Source: DATKKG01 sp964475215 | Lineage (GTDB): Archaea; Thermoproteota; Nitrososphaeria; Conexivisphaerales; DTJL01 | Length of the DNA: 17,711 nt | Direction of reading: 5' to 3' | Assembly: GCA_964475215.1 (NCBI GenBank) | Contig: CAYYVT010000100.1 | Span: 1 to 17,711 of the forward strand | Part shown: positions 1 to 6,515 of the stretch, piece after piece | How positions within the stretch are numbered: the first letter of the stretch is position 1 | Layout of the letters: each line of letters opens with the position of its first letter | Notes under the pieces: generated by a model | What the model saw: only the letters and a program-made list of their open reading frames with translations | The model's database searches: none | What the model was told of the DNA's origin: nothing | Position numbers and translations under genes: made by a program

Positions 1-1
1 A

Positions 2-595
2 AGGTTCATCCTGGGCATGGGGACGGGCGCAGGGACGGGGCTGGCGGCTGTCGACGGGCTTGTCGACGCGGCGGAAAAAATCCGCAGCCATTACCCCGGT
101 CAAACAAAGCCTCCAGTATTCTTTGCGACCCTGAGGAGGCGGATCCTCCGCGCGGCATACCTAAACGCCGAAGGTGCGATACTCAATCTCTGTTCGCCCA
201 AGTACGTGGAGAAGATAGCACCGAGGGGCATCAGAGCCAAAGGATTCACTCTGGCATGCTACATCAAGCTCTTCTTCGCGGAGGATGTCACCTTGGCTCG
301 CAGGATGCTGGCTGACGAGCTCAAGAGATACAACGGCATCCCTCAGTACCATGCGATGTTTGAGGAAATGGGAGCTTCAGGCTCAATCGACAGCCTTGGC
401 TCAAATTCCTTGAGTGGCATCCCCGAAGACCTCTCCGAAATCTCTTCTGCTAACCCCAGCGACGACGAGGTCTCTCGGATGCTTGAGCGTTTCGGGCGCG
501 CGGGCGTCGACCTCCCTGTATTGTACCCGTACGCTTTTGGTGATGAGTCGTACAGAATCGCGGTGGTTGAGAGGCTCATCTCCACCTTAAAGTGA
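2..595 (+). CDS. Luciferase-like flavin/F420-dependent oxidoreductase, C-terminal part (partial)
   Basis: The reading frame is open from the left edge, so the N-terminal half of the gene lies outside the window. The first visible residues (RFILGMGTG) match the Phe-x-Leu-Gly-x-Gly strand near the middle of luciferase-like monooxygenases. About 50 residues later comes AEGAILN followed by SPKYV, which matches the ADG-x-x-LN-x-x-xP-x-YV stretch that closes the TIM barrel in this superfamily. Members use FMN or coenzyme F420; archaeal relatives include methylene-tetrahydromethanopterin reductase and F420-dependent alcohol dehydrogenases. The substrate cannot be told from this half. An ATG at 17 is in frame, but starting there would discard a core strand, so I treat it as internal. 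The gene is not obviously linked to its neighbours and is followed by about 190 non-coding bases. Base composition looks somewhat less GC-rich than in the operons downstream. Confidence 0.75.
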   Translation, partial: RFILGMGTGAGTGLAAVDGLVDAAEKIRSHYPGQTKPPVFFATLRRRILRAAYLNAEGAILNLCSPKYVEKIAPRGIRAKGFTLACYIKLFFAEDVTLARRMLADELKRYNGIPQYHAMFEEMGASGSIDSLGSNSLSGIPEDLSEISSANPSDDEVSRMLERFGRAGVDLPVLYPYAFGDESYRIAVVERLISTLK

Positions 596-786
596 TGAAG
601 AGCGACGGAAGTGCTGGCACTTGGGCACCCGGCGGAGGAGCCATTCGATCACATCTGACCTACGGGTCGCGCAGACTTAAACTCGTGAGCGGATTTGGTT
701 AGAGAAACATCAGTTTGAGCAAGCGATTGAAGCCCCAGCTCACGTTCCCAAGACTGCCGAGTGTCGAGCGAGGAGATTGGAGTATC

Positions 787-1014
787 CTAGGCTTTCTTCT
801 TGACTAAGATGGCCATTCCGACGGTACCTGCATATCCGAAGGGCACTCTGCCTATGTTGGGGATGAAGGCAAATGGCTCTTCGCCCTTCTGTTCAAGTTC
901 CTCAAGGAAAGCGCCTATGGCGTCTAGGTCGTTCTCAAAGTTGCCGAACTTGACATTGTAGATCTTCCAAGCGGTTCCGTCATGTTTGACTTGCGTATAG
1001 TCGAGCGTTCCCAT
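787..1014 (-). CDS. Small hypothetical protein (75 aa), DUF4177-like in outline
   Basis: This is a short soluble protein that I do not recognise with certainty. It has an N-terminal Asp-Tyr strand, a helix rich in Asp/Glu/Leu (about residues 27-43, containing IGAFLEELEQKGEE), a Phe-Ala-Phe-Ile-Pro strand and a final hydrophobic strand ending in Lys-Lys-Lys. That layout (strand, helix, two strands with a basic end) resembles small DUF4177-type proteins, but this is only a pattern resemblance. An in-frame stop lies three codons upstream of the ATG, so the start is nearly forced. The ATG is preceded by GAGGGA with no spacing, so the transcript is probably nearly leaderless. A perfect 6-bp inverted repeat sits 8 bases upstream of the start. 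The gene stands alone, convergent to the oxidoreductase gene and divergent from rps2. The protein-like composition and lack of a competing frame argue that it is real, but expression is unproven. Confidence 0.55.
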   Translation of the reverse strand: MGTLDYTQVKHDGTAWKIYNVKFGNFENDLDAIGAFLEELEQKGEEPFAFIPNIGRVPFGYAGTVGMAILVKKKA

Positions 1015-1021
1015 TCCCTCT

Positions 1022-1036
1022 CATCATCTCATGATG
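1022..1036. repeat. Perfect inverted repeat upstream of the 75-aa gene
   Basis: CATCAT (1022-1027) and ATGATG (1031-1036) form a perfect 6-bp inverted repeat with a CTC spacer. It lies 8 bases before the start codon of the minus-strand gene at 1014. It could be an operator or a small hairpin at the 5' end of that mRNA. It is short enough to occur by chance, so the regulatory reading is inference. Confidence 0.3.
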
Positions 1037-1176
1037 GGGCGCATCAGATAGGCTTTTTCGTTGCTCCAAGCCCACCTTCAACCAGTATAGGCTTGTCCAG
1101 GATGTACCTAGCCGAGTCTGTCAGAACTGTCCGCGAGAGGGCTGACCCAGTGTGTCTAAGCTACAGGTTGGGCAAA

Positions 1177-1185
1177 CTTAAAAAC
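1177..1185 (+). promoter_or_regulatory. TATA box of the rps2-MEMO-isoprenoid operon
   Basis: CTTAAAAAC, preceded by the A-rich GGCAAA that can serve as a BRE, is centred near 1181. With the usual archaeal spacing of about 26-27 bases, transcription should start near 1207. That is after the in-frame TTG at 1202 and at or past the GTG at 1205, which favours the start at 1232. Confidence 0.65.
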
Positions 1186-1219
1186 TACCTACCTCAATGC
1201 TTTGGTGCATCGAGGAAGC

Positions 1220-1224
1220 GGTGA
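1220..1224 (+). promoter_or_regulatory. Shine-Dalgarno site that fixes the rps2 start
   Basis: GGTGA is complementary to the 3' end of archaeal 16S rRNA (anti-SD AUCACCUCC). It lies 7 bases before the TTG at 1232. This spacing is ideal for that codon and wrong for the upstream TTG/GTG at 1202/1205. Confidence 0.6.
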
Positions 1225-1231
1225 AGTTCCA

Positions 1232-1903
1232 TTGTCCGAACCAGAAATTGGCGTCGCAGACGAAGAAGGCAGCAGCGACAAGCTGATCACTACACAGTTA
1301 TCCGAGAAGACCCTCATCTCCACAGGGATCAGAATCGGGACGACCGTGAAGACCAAGTACATGGAGGGGTACATAGCAAGAAGCAGGCCCGATGGCCTTC
1401 ATCTCATTGACCTTAACAAGACCTTGAACAGGATCGAGGTGGCGGGCAAGTTCATCGCCCGGTTTCCTGCAAACAAGGTCGTGATCTACACCGCAAGGGA
1501 CTTTGGTAAAACGCCCATCGAGAAGTTCTGCGAAGCTACAGGCTGCATCTCGGTCACCGGCCGGTTCATGCCTGGGACCTTCACTAACCCCCAGCTGCCG
1601 TTCTATAGGGACGCTGACCTTCTTCTCGTGGTGGACCCCGCGCTGGATCACCAGGCGATAGTAGAGGCATCCGCAATAGGCTTCCCCGTCATCTCCGTGG
1701 CGGATACGGACAACGTGACGGAGAAAGTGGACGTCGTCATACCCGCCAACAATCGGGGCAGGAAGGCGCTTGCCGCCGTGTTTTGGCTCCTCGCCCGGTC
1801 CGTTCTGATTCACTCCGGGGCGCTCTCCGCCGAGCAGCCCATGAAGTACTCCATCGACGACTTCGAGACGAAGCTGGTGGAGGAAGAGGAGAGTGAGGAG
1901 TAG
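1232..1903 (+). CDS. rps2: Small-subunit ribosomal protein uS2
   Basis: uS2 sits at the head-body junction of the 30S subunit and is needed for late subunit assembly and mRNA binding near the anti-SD region. The 223-residue product carries the archaeal/eukaryotic uS2 signatures: TGIRIGTTVKTKYM near residue 31, RPDGLHLIDL near 52, GRFMPGTFTNP at 110-120 and PANNRGRKALAAVFWLLAR at 181-199, with an acidic C-terminal tail. The start is TTG 1232 (MSEPEI...), chosen for the GGTGA ribosome-binding site 7 bases upstream and because the earlier TTG/GTG at 1202/1205 fall at or before the predicted transcription start. The older choice would add ten residues. It is the first gene of the operon, and its end overlaps the MEMO start by 11 bases, so the two are probably translationally coupled. 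In many archaea rps2 follows rpl13-rps9-rpoN-rpoK-eno; that set is not seen upstream here. Confidence 0.96.
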   Translation: MSEPEIGVADEEGSSDKLITTQLSEKTLISTGIRIGTTVKTKYMEGYIARSRPDGLHLIDLNKTLNRIEVAGKFIARFPANKVVIYTARDFGKTPIEKFCEATGCISVTGRFMPGTFTNPQLPFYRDADLLLVVDPALDHQAIVEASAIGFPVISVADTDNVTEKVDVVIPANNRGRKALAAVFWLLARSVLIHSGALSAEQPMKYSIDDFETKLVEEEESEE

Positions 1904-2735
1904 AAAGCCTGCCGTCGCGGGCCAGTTCTATTCTTCTAACAAGTCAGAGCTGGAGTCAGAGATACGCGAGGCCTTCCTTTCTCCCCAGGGCCCTGGCAAG
2001 CTACCGCCGGGGGATTTCGACGGGGAGATAGTGGCGACCGTCAACCCCCATGCGGGCTACATGTATTCCGGGGGTTTCGCATCCAATTCGTTCTACGTTC
2101 TTTCGTCTCGGAAGAAGGCTGACATCGCCGTCGTCCTCGGCCCAAATCATTATGGATTGGGAAGCGGCGTCGCGGTACCTCAGAGCGAGGAATGGGAGAC
2201 GCCCCTTGGCAAGGTGGAGATAGACATGCAGGCGGGTAGGGAGCTCCTCGTCGATTCGCATCTGGTGGACACAGACGACTCGGCACACTGGAGGGAGCAC
2301 AGCATCGAGGTCCAGGTGCCCTTCCTGCAGTTCACCTTCGGAGGCGGGTTCAAGCTCCTTCCGATATGCATGGCCCTCCAGGACATGTCGACCGCTATCG
2401 ACGTCGGAGACCAGGTGGCGCGGCTCCTCAGGGACCGGAACTTCCTTCTGATAGCATCTTCCGACTTCACGCACTATGAGCCGGGGTCTGAGGCGGAGGC
2501 GAAAGATCACGAGGCCCTCGACCGCATACTCGCCTTCGACGTTCCCGGCCTGTACAGGGTCATCGAGAAGCTGGACCTGACCATGTGCGGCTACGGTCCG
2601 GTGGCCGCGGTGATGACAGCTGCCAAGCAGCTGGGAGCGAACAAGGCCAAGCTGCTCAGGTATGGCTCGAGCGGAGATGTTACGGGAGACTACTCGTCAG
2701 TCGTGGGCTACGGCTCGGTCGCCTTCTACAAGTGA
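1893..2735 (+). CDS. MEMO family protein (COG1355)
   Basis: MEMO proteins share the fold of class III extradiol dioxygenases (LigB). Human MEMO1 binds iron or copper through two His and one Cys; a general enzymatic role is not settled. The equivalents are visible here: His53 in NPHAGYMYSG, His86 in VLGPNHYG and Cys232 in LTMCGYGPVAAV. Other conserved pieces are EHSIEVQVPFLQ near 135-146, SSDFTHY near 189-195 and the C-terminal DVTGDYSSVVGYGS. The length of 280 residues is typical. The GTG start is inside the end of rps2, preceded by the purine-rich GGAGGAAGAGGAGA. The gene ends 6 bases before mevalonate kinase. Lying between rps2 and four isoprenoid genes, it suggests a role linked to lipid-precursor synthesis or its redox/metal balance. 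That link is inference from gene neighbourhood, also seen in other archaea. The family is sure; the function is open. Confidence 0.93.
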   Translation: MRSRKPAVAGQFYSSNKSELESEIREAFLSPQGPGKLPPGDFDGEIVATVNPHAGYMYSGGFASNSFYVLSSRKKADIAVVLGPNHYGLGSGVAVPQSEEWETPLGKVEIDMQAGRELLVDSHLVDTDDSAHWREHSIEVQVPFLQFTFGGGFKLLPICMALQDMSTAIDVGDQVARLLRDRNFLLIASSDFTHYEPGSEAEAKDHEALDRILAFDVPGLYRVIEKLDLTMCGYGPVAAVMTAAKQLGANKAKLLRYGSSGDVTGDYSSVVGYGSVAFYK

Positions 2736-2741
2736 AGCTTC

Positions 2742-3686
2742 TTGGAGGCCCACGCCAAGGCGCCGGGAAAGATCATCCTGTTGGGCGAACACTTCGTCGT
2801 GCACGGGAATCCGGCCCTGGCCGCCGCCTTGGACAGGGGGGTCGAAGCTCAGGTAGTCGCAAGCGAAGAGGACCTCCTGGTGTCCAAGGACCTCGGCTTG
2901 GAATGTCCCCTGTGGTCTCCTACCGACGAACTCAAGCCGATCGCTATGGGTCTCCAGAGTCTTATGAGGGATAGGAACCTGAGAGGGGTGAAGGTGACGC
3001 TGAGCAGCTCCATTCCGGTCTCGGCTGGCCTTGGGTCGTCCGCTGCATCTTCGATCGCTGCGCTCGCGGCCGTTGCCACATTCTTCGACGTCACCGTGAG
3101 CAACGATACGCTCTACGACCTCGGGATGATTTCGGAGCGCCTCGTCCACGGTAATCCGTCGGGGGTGGACGTCTACGTGGCAGTCCATGGAGGGCTGGTT
3201 TACTTCAAAGGAAGAGATAGGAGAGTCGTCCCCCTCCGCGAACGGTACAGGGTGTTGGTCGCCTCAACGAGTGTGGCGAGGAACACGGGCGAGCAGGTCT
3301 CTAAGGTGGCCAAGTTCAAGGAGTCCACCCCGACCCTGTATCGGACCCTGGCAAAGGCCTCGGAGAAGCTGGTGGAGGACTGTCGCAAGGCGCTTCAGAA
3401 GGGGGACGCCGGCGTCATCCCCGCTTCGATGAACTTCCACCAGCAGGCGCTGAGGACGATGGGCGTCTCTAGCCCCGAGCTTGACTCCCTAGTCAAGGAG
3501 GCCCGACTGGCTGGCTTTGCCGGTGCCAAGCTCACCGGGGGCGGCGGAGGTGGATGCATAATAGGTTGGCCCGGGACTGCTGGCTTCGATGCGGCGTACT
3601 CAAAGTTCCACTCCAAACACCCAAATAGCTTCTCAAGCTACATACCTTCCGAAGGCGTGACAACTTGGCGAACCCCGTCGTCGTGA
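2742..3686 (+). CDS. mvk: Mevalonate kinase (GHMP kinase family)
   Basis: Mevalonate kinase phosphorylates mevalonate with ATP to give 5-phosphomevalonate, the entry to archaeal isoprenoid lipid synthesis. All three GHMP kinase motifs are present: KAPGKIILLGEHFVVHGNPA at residues 6-25, the ATP-binding PVSAGLGSSAASS at 92-104, and the glycine-rich LTGGGGGGCIIGW at 264-276. HGNPSGVD at 136-143 supplies the likely catalytic Asp143 and marks the mevalonate kinase branch. The 314 residues match archaeal enzymes. The TTG start lies 6 bases after the MEMO stop, and GTGA at the end of MEMO can act as its ribosome-binding site. The last 22 bases overlap the next gene. Other GHMP kinases (phosphomevalonate, homoserine, galactokinase) are less likely given these motifs and the isoprenoid neighbours. 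Confidence 0.94.
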   Translation: MEAHAKAPGKIILLGEHFVVHGNPALAAALDRGVEAQVVASEEDLLVSKDLGLECPLWSPTDELKPIAMGLQSLMRDRNLRGVKVTLSSSIPVSAGLGSSAASSIAALAAVATFFDVTVSNDTLYDLGMISERLVHGNPSGVDVYVAVHGGLVYFKGRDRRVVPLRERYRVLVASTSVARNTGEQVSKVAKFKESTPTLYRTLAKASEKLVEDCRKALQKGDAGVIPASMNFHQQALRTMGVSSPELDSLVKEARLAGFAGAKLTGGGGGGCIIGWPGTAGFDAAYSKFHSKHPNSFSSYIPSEGVTTWRTPSS

Positions 3687-4423
3687 AGCTCGGCGGCTCT
3701 TTCATTACCCAGAAAGAGAGGCAGCTGTTCTTCAGGAAGGACGAGGTGACGATGGCCGCCAAAGCGCTCAAGAGCACAGAAAGGGACTTCGCGATCATCC
3801 ACGGCGGGGGCTCATTTGGCCATCCATTGGCCAAGACCTTCGGCCTATCCAGCAAGGAGTTCAGCGAGTCGTCGGTGGGCGTGTCAGAGACGCGGCTCGC
3901 CATGCACAACCTGTCCTACCTCATTTACATTCAACTAGGGCTGACCGGCTTCAAGCCCTATCTTCTGCACACTTCCTCGTTGCTGAGGCTGGATGGTAGC
4001 CCCGTCCCGGAGTACGGCGCCATGCTCAGGGAGCTCGTAAGGACGGGCCTCACCCCCCTTACTCATGGAGACGTCCAACTCTTCGACCGAGGCTACAGGA
4101 TCGTCAGCGGAGATCGTCTAGCCTATCTCTTCTGCAAGGCCCTCGCGCCTTCAAGGATGATCTTCGTCTTCGACCAACCGGGCATCTTGAAGAGGGTCGG
4201 GGACCCGGGAAGCCTGGTCAAGGAGCTGACAGTGGCCCAGGCGAAGGAGATGCAGTTCGAGGGAGCCGGAGACGCGACGGGTGGGATCGGCGCCAAGGTG
4301 GCCTCGGCCTGCGAGATAGCGTCGCTTGGAGTCGAAACCTGCTTCGTCAGCGGATTCGATACAGATTCCCTTATAAAAGCCGTAAAGGGCCAGAAGTTCT
4401 CGGGAACGGTCCTAAGAAGGTAG
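3665..4423 (+). CDS. ipk: Isopentenyl phosphate kinase (amino acid kinase family)
   Basis: This enzyme phosphorylates isopentenyl phosphate to isopentenyl diphosphate, the step that distinguishes the archaeal mevalonate routes from the eukaryotic one. The N-terminal VVKLGGSFIT (residues 6-15, Lys8) is the phosphate-binding strand of amino acid kinases. HGGGSFGHP at 46-54 contains His53, the residue that defines isopentenyl phosphate kinases and hydrogen-bonds the phosphate of the substrate. LTHGDVQL (132-139), SGDRLA (148-153) and GAGDATGGIGAKV (200-212) complete the nucleotide and substrate sites. The TTG start is inside the end of mvk, preceded by GGCGTGA. The stop codon's last base is the first base of the next gene. 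The length of 252 residues is usual. The neighbouring mevalonate kinase and IPP isomerase make the assignment firm. Confidence 0.95.
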   Translation: MANPVVVKLGGSFITQKERQLFFRKDEVTMAAKALKSTERDFAIIHGGGSFGHPLAKTFGLSSKEFSESSVGVSETRLAMHNLSYLIYIQLGLTGFKPYLLHTSSLLRLDGSPVPEYGAMLRELVRTGLTPLTHGDVQLFDRGYRIVSGDRLAYLFCKALAPSRMIFVFDQPGILKRVGDPGSLVKELTVAQAKEMQFEGAGDATGGIGAKVASACEIASLGVETCFVSGFDTDSLIKAVKGQKFSGTVLRR

Positions 4424-5502
4424 TGGGCGTGACCATCGAAGAAAGGAAGGACAGTCACCTCGACATCTGCCTCCACGAGGAGGTAGACGCAAAGATCGAG
4501 ACCACGCTCTTTGAGGACATGTACCTGATTCACCAGGCGCTGCCGGAGTTGGACTTGGAGTCCGTCGACCTCTCGGTGAACTTCCTGGGGCACAAGCTGG
4601 CAGCCCCCCTCCTAATCGACTCGATGACGGGGGGGACTTCGATGGCGAAGGAAGTGAACAAGACCCTGGCCATGCTTGCGGAAAAGAACGGCATCGGAAT
4701 CGGAGTCGGGAGCCAGAGGGCCGGCCTGACGCGGCCCAACGTCGCCGAGACATATTCTATAGTGCGCAAGGAGGCCCCGAGTGCCTTCGTCTTCGGGAAC
4801 CTGGGGGGCGTCCAACTCGTCAGAGGTGTCACCCTTGAGGACGCCAGGAAGGCCGTAGACATGATTCAGGCCGACGCCCTGGCGGTGCATCTGAACCCGC
4901 TCCAGGAAGCGGTGCAGTTGGGCGGAGAGGCGACGTACAAGGGGATACTCGACAAGATAGGAGAGCTGGCACATGGGCTGGAGGTGCCGGTCATAGTGAA
5001 GGAGGTCGGAGCGGGGATCTCAAGGGAGGCGGCTAGCCATCTTGCTCTCGCTGGGGTTAAGGCGATAAACGTCTCTGGGCTCGGGGGAACCAGCTGGGCC
5101 GGGGTCGAGAGCATCAGGGCCAGGCGAAAGGGTGAGACAGCCGTCGCCGAGCTGGGAGAGACGTTCTGGGATTGGGGGATCCCAACTGCGGCGGCCCTGC
5201 TGGAGGTCAGGAAGGCGGTGAACCTTCCTGTCATCGCCTCGGGGGGCATCAGGACGGGCTGGGAGGCTGCGAAGGCCATAGTCCTTGGTGCGGACGTCGT
5301 GGCGATGGCAAGGCCCTTCCTCTATGCTGCGTCGAACGGAGGTATCAACGGCGCGCAGAGGATGACAGACGCGTTCATGTCCCAGCTGAAACTAGCGTCC
5401 TTCCTGACGGGTTCTTCGAACATCGCTTCGCTAAGGAAGGCCAGGCACATCCTGACGGGTAAGCTGCTCGACTGGAAGCAGAGCCTTGGTGAGCAAGAAT
5501 GA
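4423..5502 (+). CDS. fni: Type 2 isopentenyl-diphosphate isomerase (FMN-dependent)
   Basis: The enzyme interconverts IPP and DMAPP using reduced FMN, giving the allylic starter for prenyl chain growth. Visible motifs in the TIM barrel are RKDSHLD (8-14, substrate phosphate binding), DSMTGGTS (66-73), GIGVGSQRA (92-100), HLNPLQEAVQ (156-165, with the proton-relay Gln161 and metal-binding Glu162), IVKEVGAGIS (191-200), SGLGGTSW (218-225) and the FMN-phosphate loop SGGIRTGWEA (273-282). The length of 359 residues is normal. The GTG start overlaps the ipk stop by one base. A second GTG at 4429 is also possible and would remove two residues. The gene ends in an ATGA overlap with the GGPP synthase gene, so the two are probably co-translated. 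No type 1 isomerase is seen in the window. Confidence 0.96.
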   Translation: MGVTIEERKDSHLDICLHEEVDAKIETTLFEDMYLIHQALPELDLESVDLSVNFLGHKLAAPLLIDSMTGGTSMAKEVNKTLAMLAEKNGIGIGVGSQRAGLTRPNVAETYSIVRKEAPSAFVFGNLGGVQLVRGVTLEDARKAVDMIQADALAVHLNPLQEAVQLGGEATYKGILDKIGELAHGLEVPVIVKEVGAGISREAASHLALAGVKAINVSGLGGTSWAGVESIRARRKGETAVAELGETFWDWGIPTAAALLEVRKAVNLPVIASGGIRTGWEAAKAIVLGADVVAMARPFLYAASNGGINGAQRMTDAFMSQLKLASFLTGSSNIASLRKARHILTGKLLDWKQSLGEQE

Positions 5503-6485
5503 GCCTGCAGGACGAGACGAAGAGGATAGCCCTGATGGTGAACGCCTTCATCGACGAGCGCATCCAGGGCGAGCCTGCGGCCCTCTACGATGCTTCGCTG
5601 CATCTGATCAGGGCAGGTGGGAAGCGGCTCAGGCCCTTCATTACCTTGAAGTTCAACTCGCTTTACGGAAAGGACGAGTCGGCCGCGGTTCCTGCTGCCG
5701 CCGCCTTGGAGCTTGTGCACAACTTCACGCTCATCCATGACGACATAATGGACAGAGACGAGATGAGGCACGGTGTCCCGACTGTCCACAGGCGGTTCGG
5801 GGAGCCTCTGGCCATTCTGGCGGGGGACGTGCTGTTCGCCGAGGCCTTCAAGTTGGTCTCCGAGACCCCGGCCTTCTCCTCCGACTACATGAGGTTGGAC
5901 AAGGCGGTGAGCCTGTTGGCCGAGTCTCTCGTCACCCTCTGCGAAGGGCAGGCCATCGACGTGAAGGCCTCCACGGGAGAGCTGTACACGGAGGAGCAGT
6001 ATTACGACATGATCAGGAAGAAGACGGCGGCCCTGTTCGAAGCCGCCTCGGCAATGGGAGTGCTGACGGGAGGAGGCTCGGACAAAGACATCGCTAACGC
6101 CAGGTCCTACGCACTTAACATCGGAATGGCCTTCCAGATAGTCGACGACCTCCTAGGGGTCGTAGGAGATTCCGGACAGACGGGCAAGCCGGTGGGGAAC
6201 GACCTAAGGGAGGGAAAGAAGACCCTTCCGATCTTTATGGCGGTCCAGAGGAGCGGTGGAAGAGAGAAGGAGCTCCTGATGGAGGTCTGGGGGAAGGCGG
6301 ACGCCCGTCAGCAGGACGTGGAAGCGGCGGTCGAGGTCCTCAAGAAGCTAGATGTGGAGGAGGCAGCTAGGGAGCTTGCCCAAGAACACATGAAGAAGGC
6401 CCTGGACTACCTGCAGAGGCTCCCCGGGGACGACAAGCACTGGTTGGCAGACCTGGCCCACTTCATCGTCGAAAGAAAGATATAG
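5499..6485 (+). CDS. idsA: Geranylgeranyl diphosphate synthase (short-chain trans-prenyltransferase)
   Basis: It condenses DMAPP with three IPP to give the C20 chain that becomes the isoprenoid side chains of archaeal lipids. The IPP-binding GGKRLRP is at 40-46, the first Asp-rich motif DDIMD at 81-85, and KTAALFEAASAMG at 175-187. The second Asp-rich motif reads VDDLLGVVGD (215-224), so its third Asp is Gly, as in a number of archaeal and plant GGPP synthases. Phe76 lies five residues before the first Asp, the position where a Phe sets product length in the Sulfolobus acidocaldarius GGPP synthase. This argues for C20 rather than longer products, though FPP/GGPP dual use cannot be excluded. 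The ATG start overlaps the fni stop (ATGA), with GGTGA upstream. The gene closes the isoprenoid operon; no T-run terminator is visible before gltX. Confidence 0.93.
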   Translation: MSLQDETKRIALMVNAFIDERIQGEPAALYDASLHLIRAGGKRLRPFITLKFNSLYGKDESAAVPAAAALELVHNFTLIHDDIMDRDEMRHGVPTVHRRFGEPLAILAGDVLFAEAFKLVSETPAFSSDYMRLDKAVSLLAESLVTLCEGQAIDVKASTGELYTEEQYYDMIRKKTAALFEAASAMGVLTGGGSDKDIANARSYALNIGMAFQIVDDLLGVVGDSGQTGKPVGNDLREGKKTLPIFMAVQRSGGREKELLMEVWGKADARQQDVEAAVEVLKKLDVEEAARELAQEHMKKALDYLQRLPGDDKHWLADLAHFIVERKI

Positions 6486-6488
6486 AAA
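6480..6488 (+). promoter_or_regulatory. TATA box of gltX
   Basis: ATATAGAAA overlaps the end of the GGPP synthase gene and is centred near 6484. It predicts a transcription start near 6510, about 6 bases before the TTG start of gltX, so the message would be essentially leaderless. No Shine-Dalgarno site is seen before gltX, which agrees. Confidence 0.5.
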
Positions 6489-6515
6489 CACCGGCCGGTT
6501 GCCATAATCCATCCC

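Noticed and set aside
596..786. Possible tRNA or small RNA in the spacer after the oxidoreductase gene
   Set aside because: No cloverleaf, T-loop consensus or C/D boxes could be found. An ACTTAAAC near 675-682 resembles a TATA box, but no clear product follows it.
1021..1036. Minus-strand ATGATGA as a box C of a C/D guide RNA
   Set aside because: No box D (CTGA) at a fitting distance downstream and no C'/D' pair; the match is part of a short inverted repeat.
1198..1287. Short open frame starting at ATG 1198 before rps2
   Set aside because: It lies before the predicted transcription start, is out of frame with rps2 and encodes nothing recognisable.
1298..1813. 171-codon minus-strand open frame opposite rps2
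   Set aside because: It is a mirror of the uS2 coding sequence; its composition is low in normal protein features and no promoter or ribosome-binding site is seen.
6137..6175. GGPP synthase second Asp motif (DDLLG) as a sign of inactivity
   Set aside because: The first two Asp, Lys230 and the PVGNDLREGKKT stretch are intact, and Gly at the third Asp is known in active GGPP synthases.
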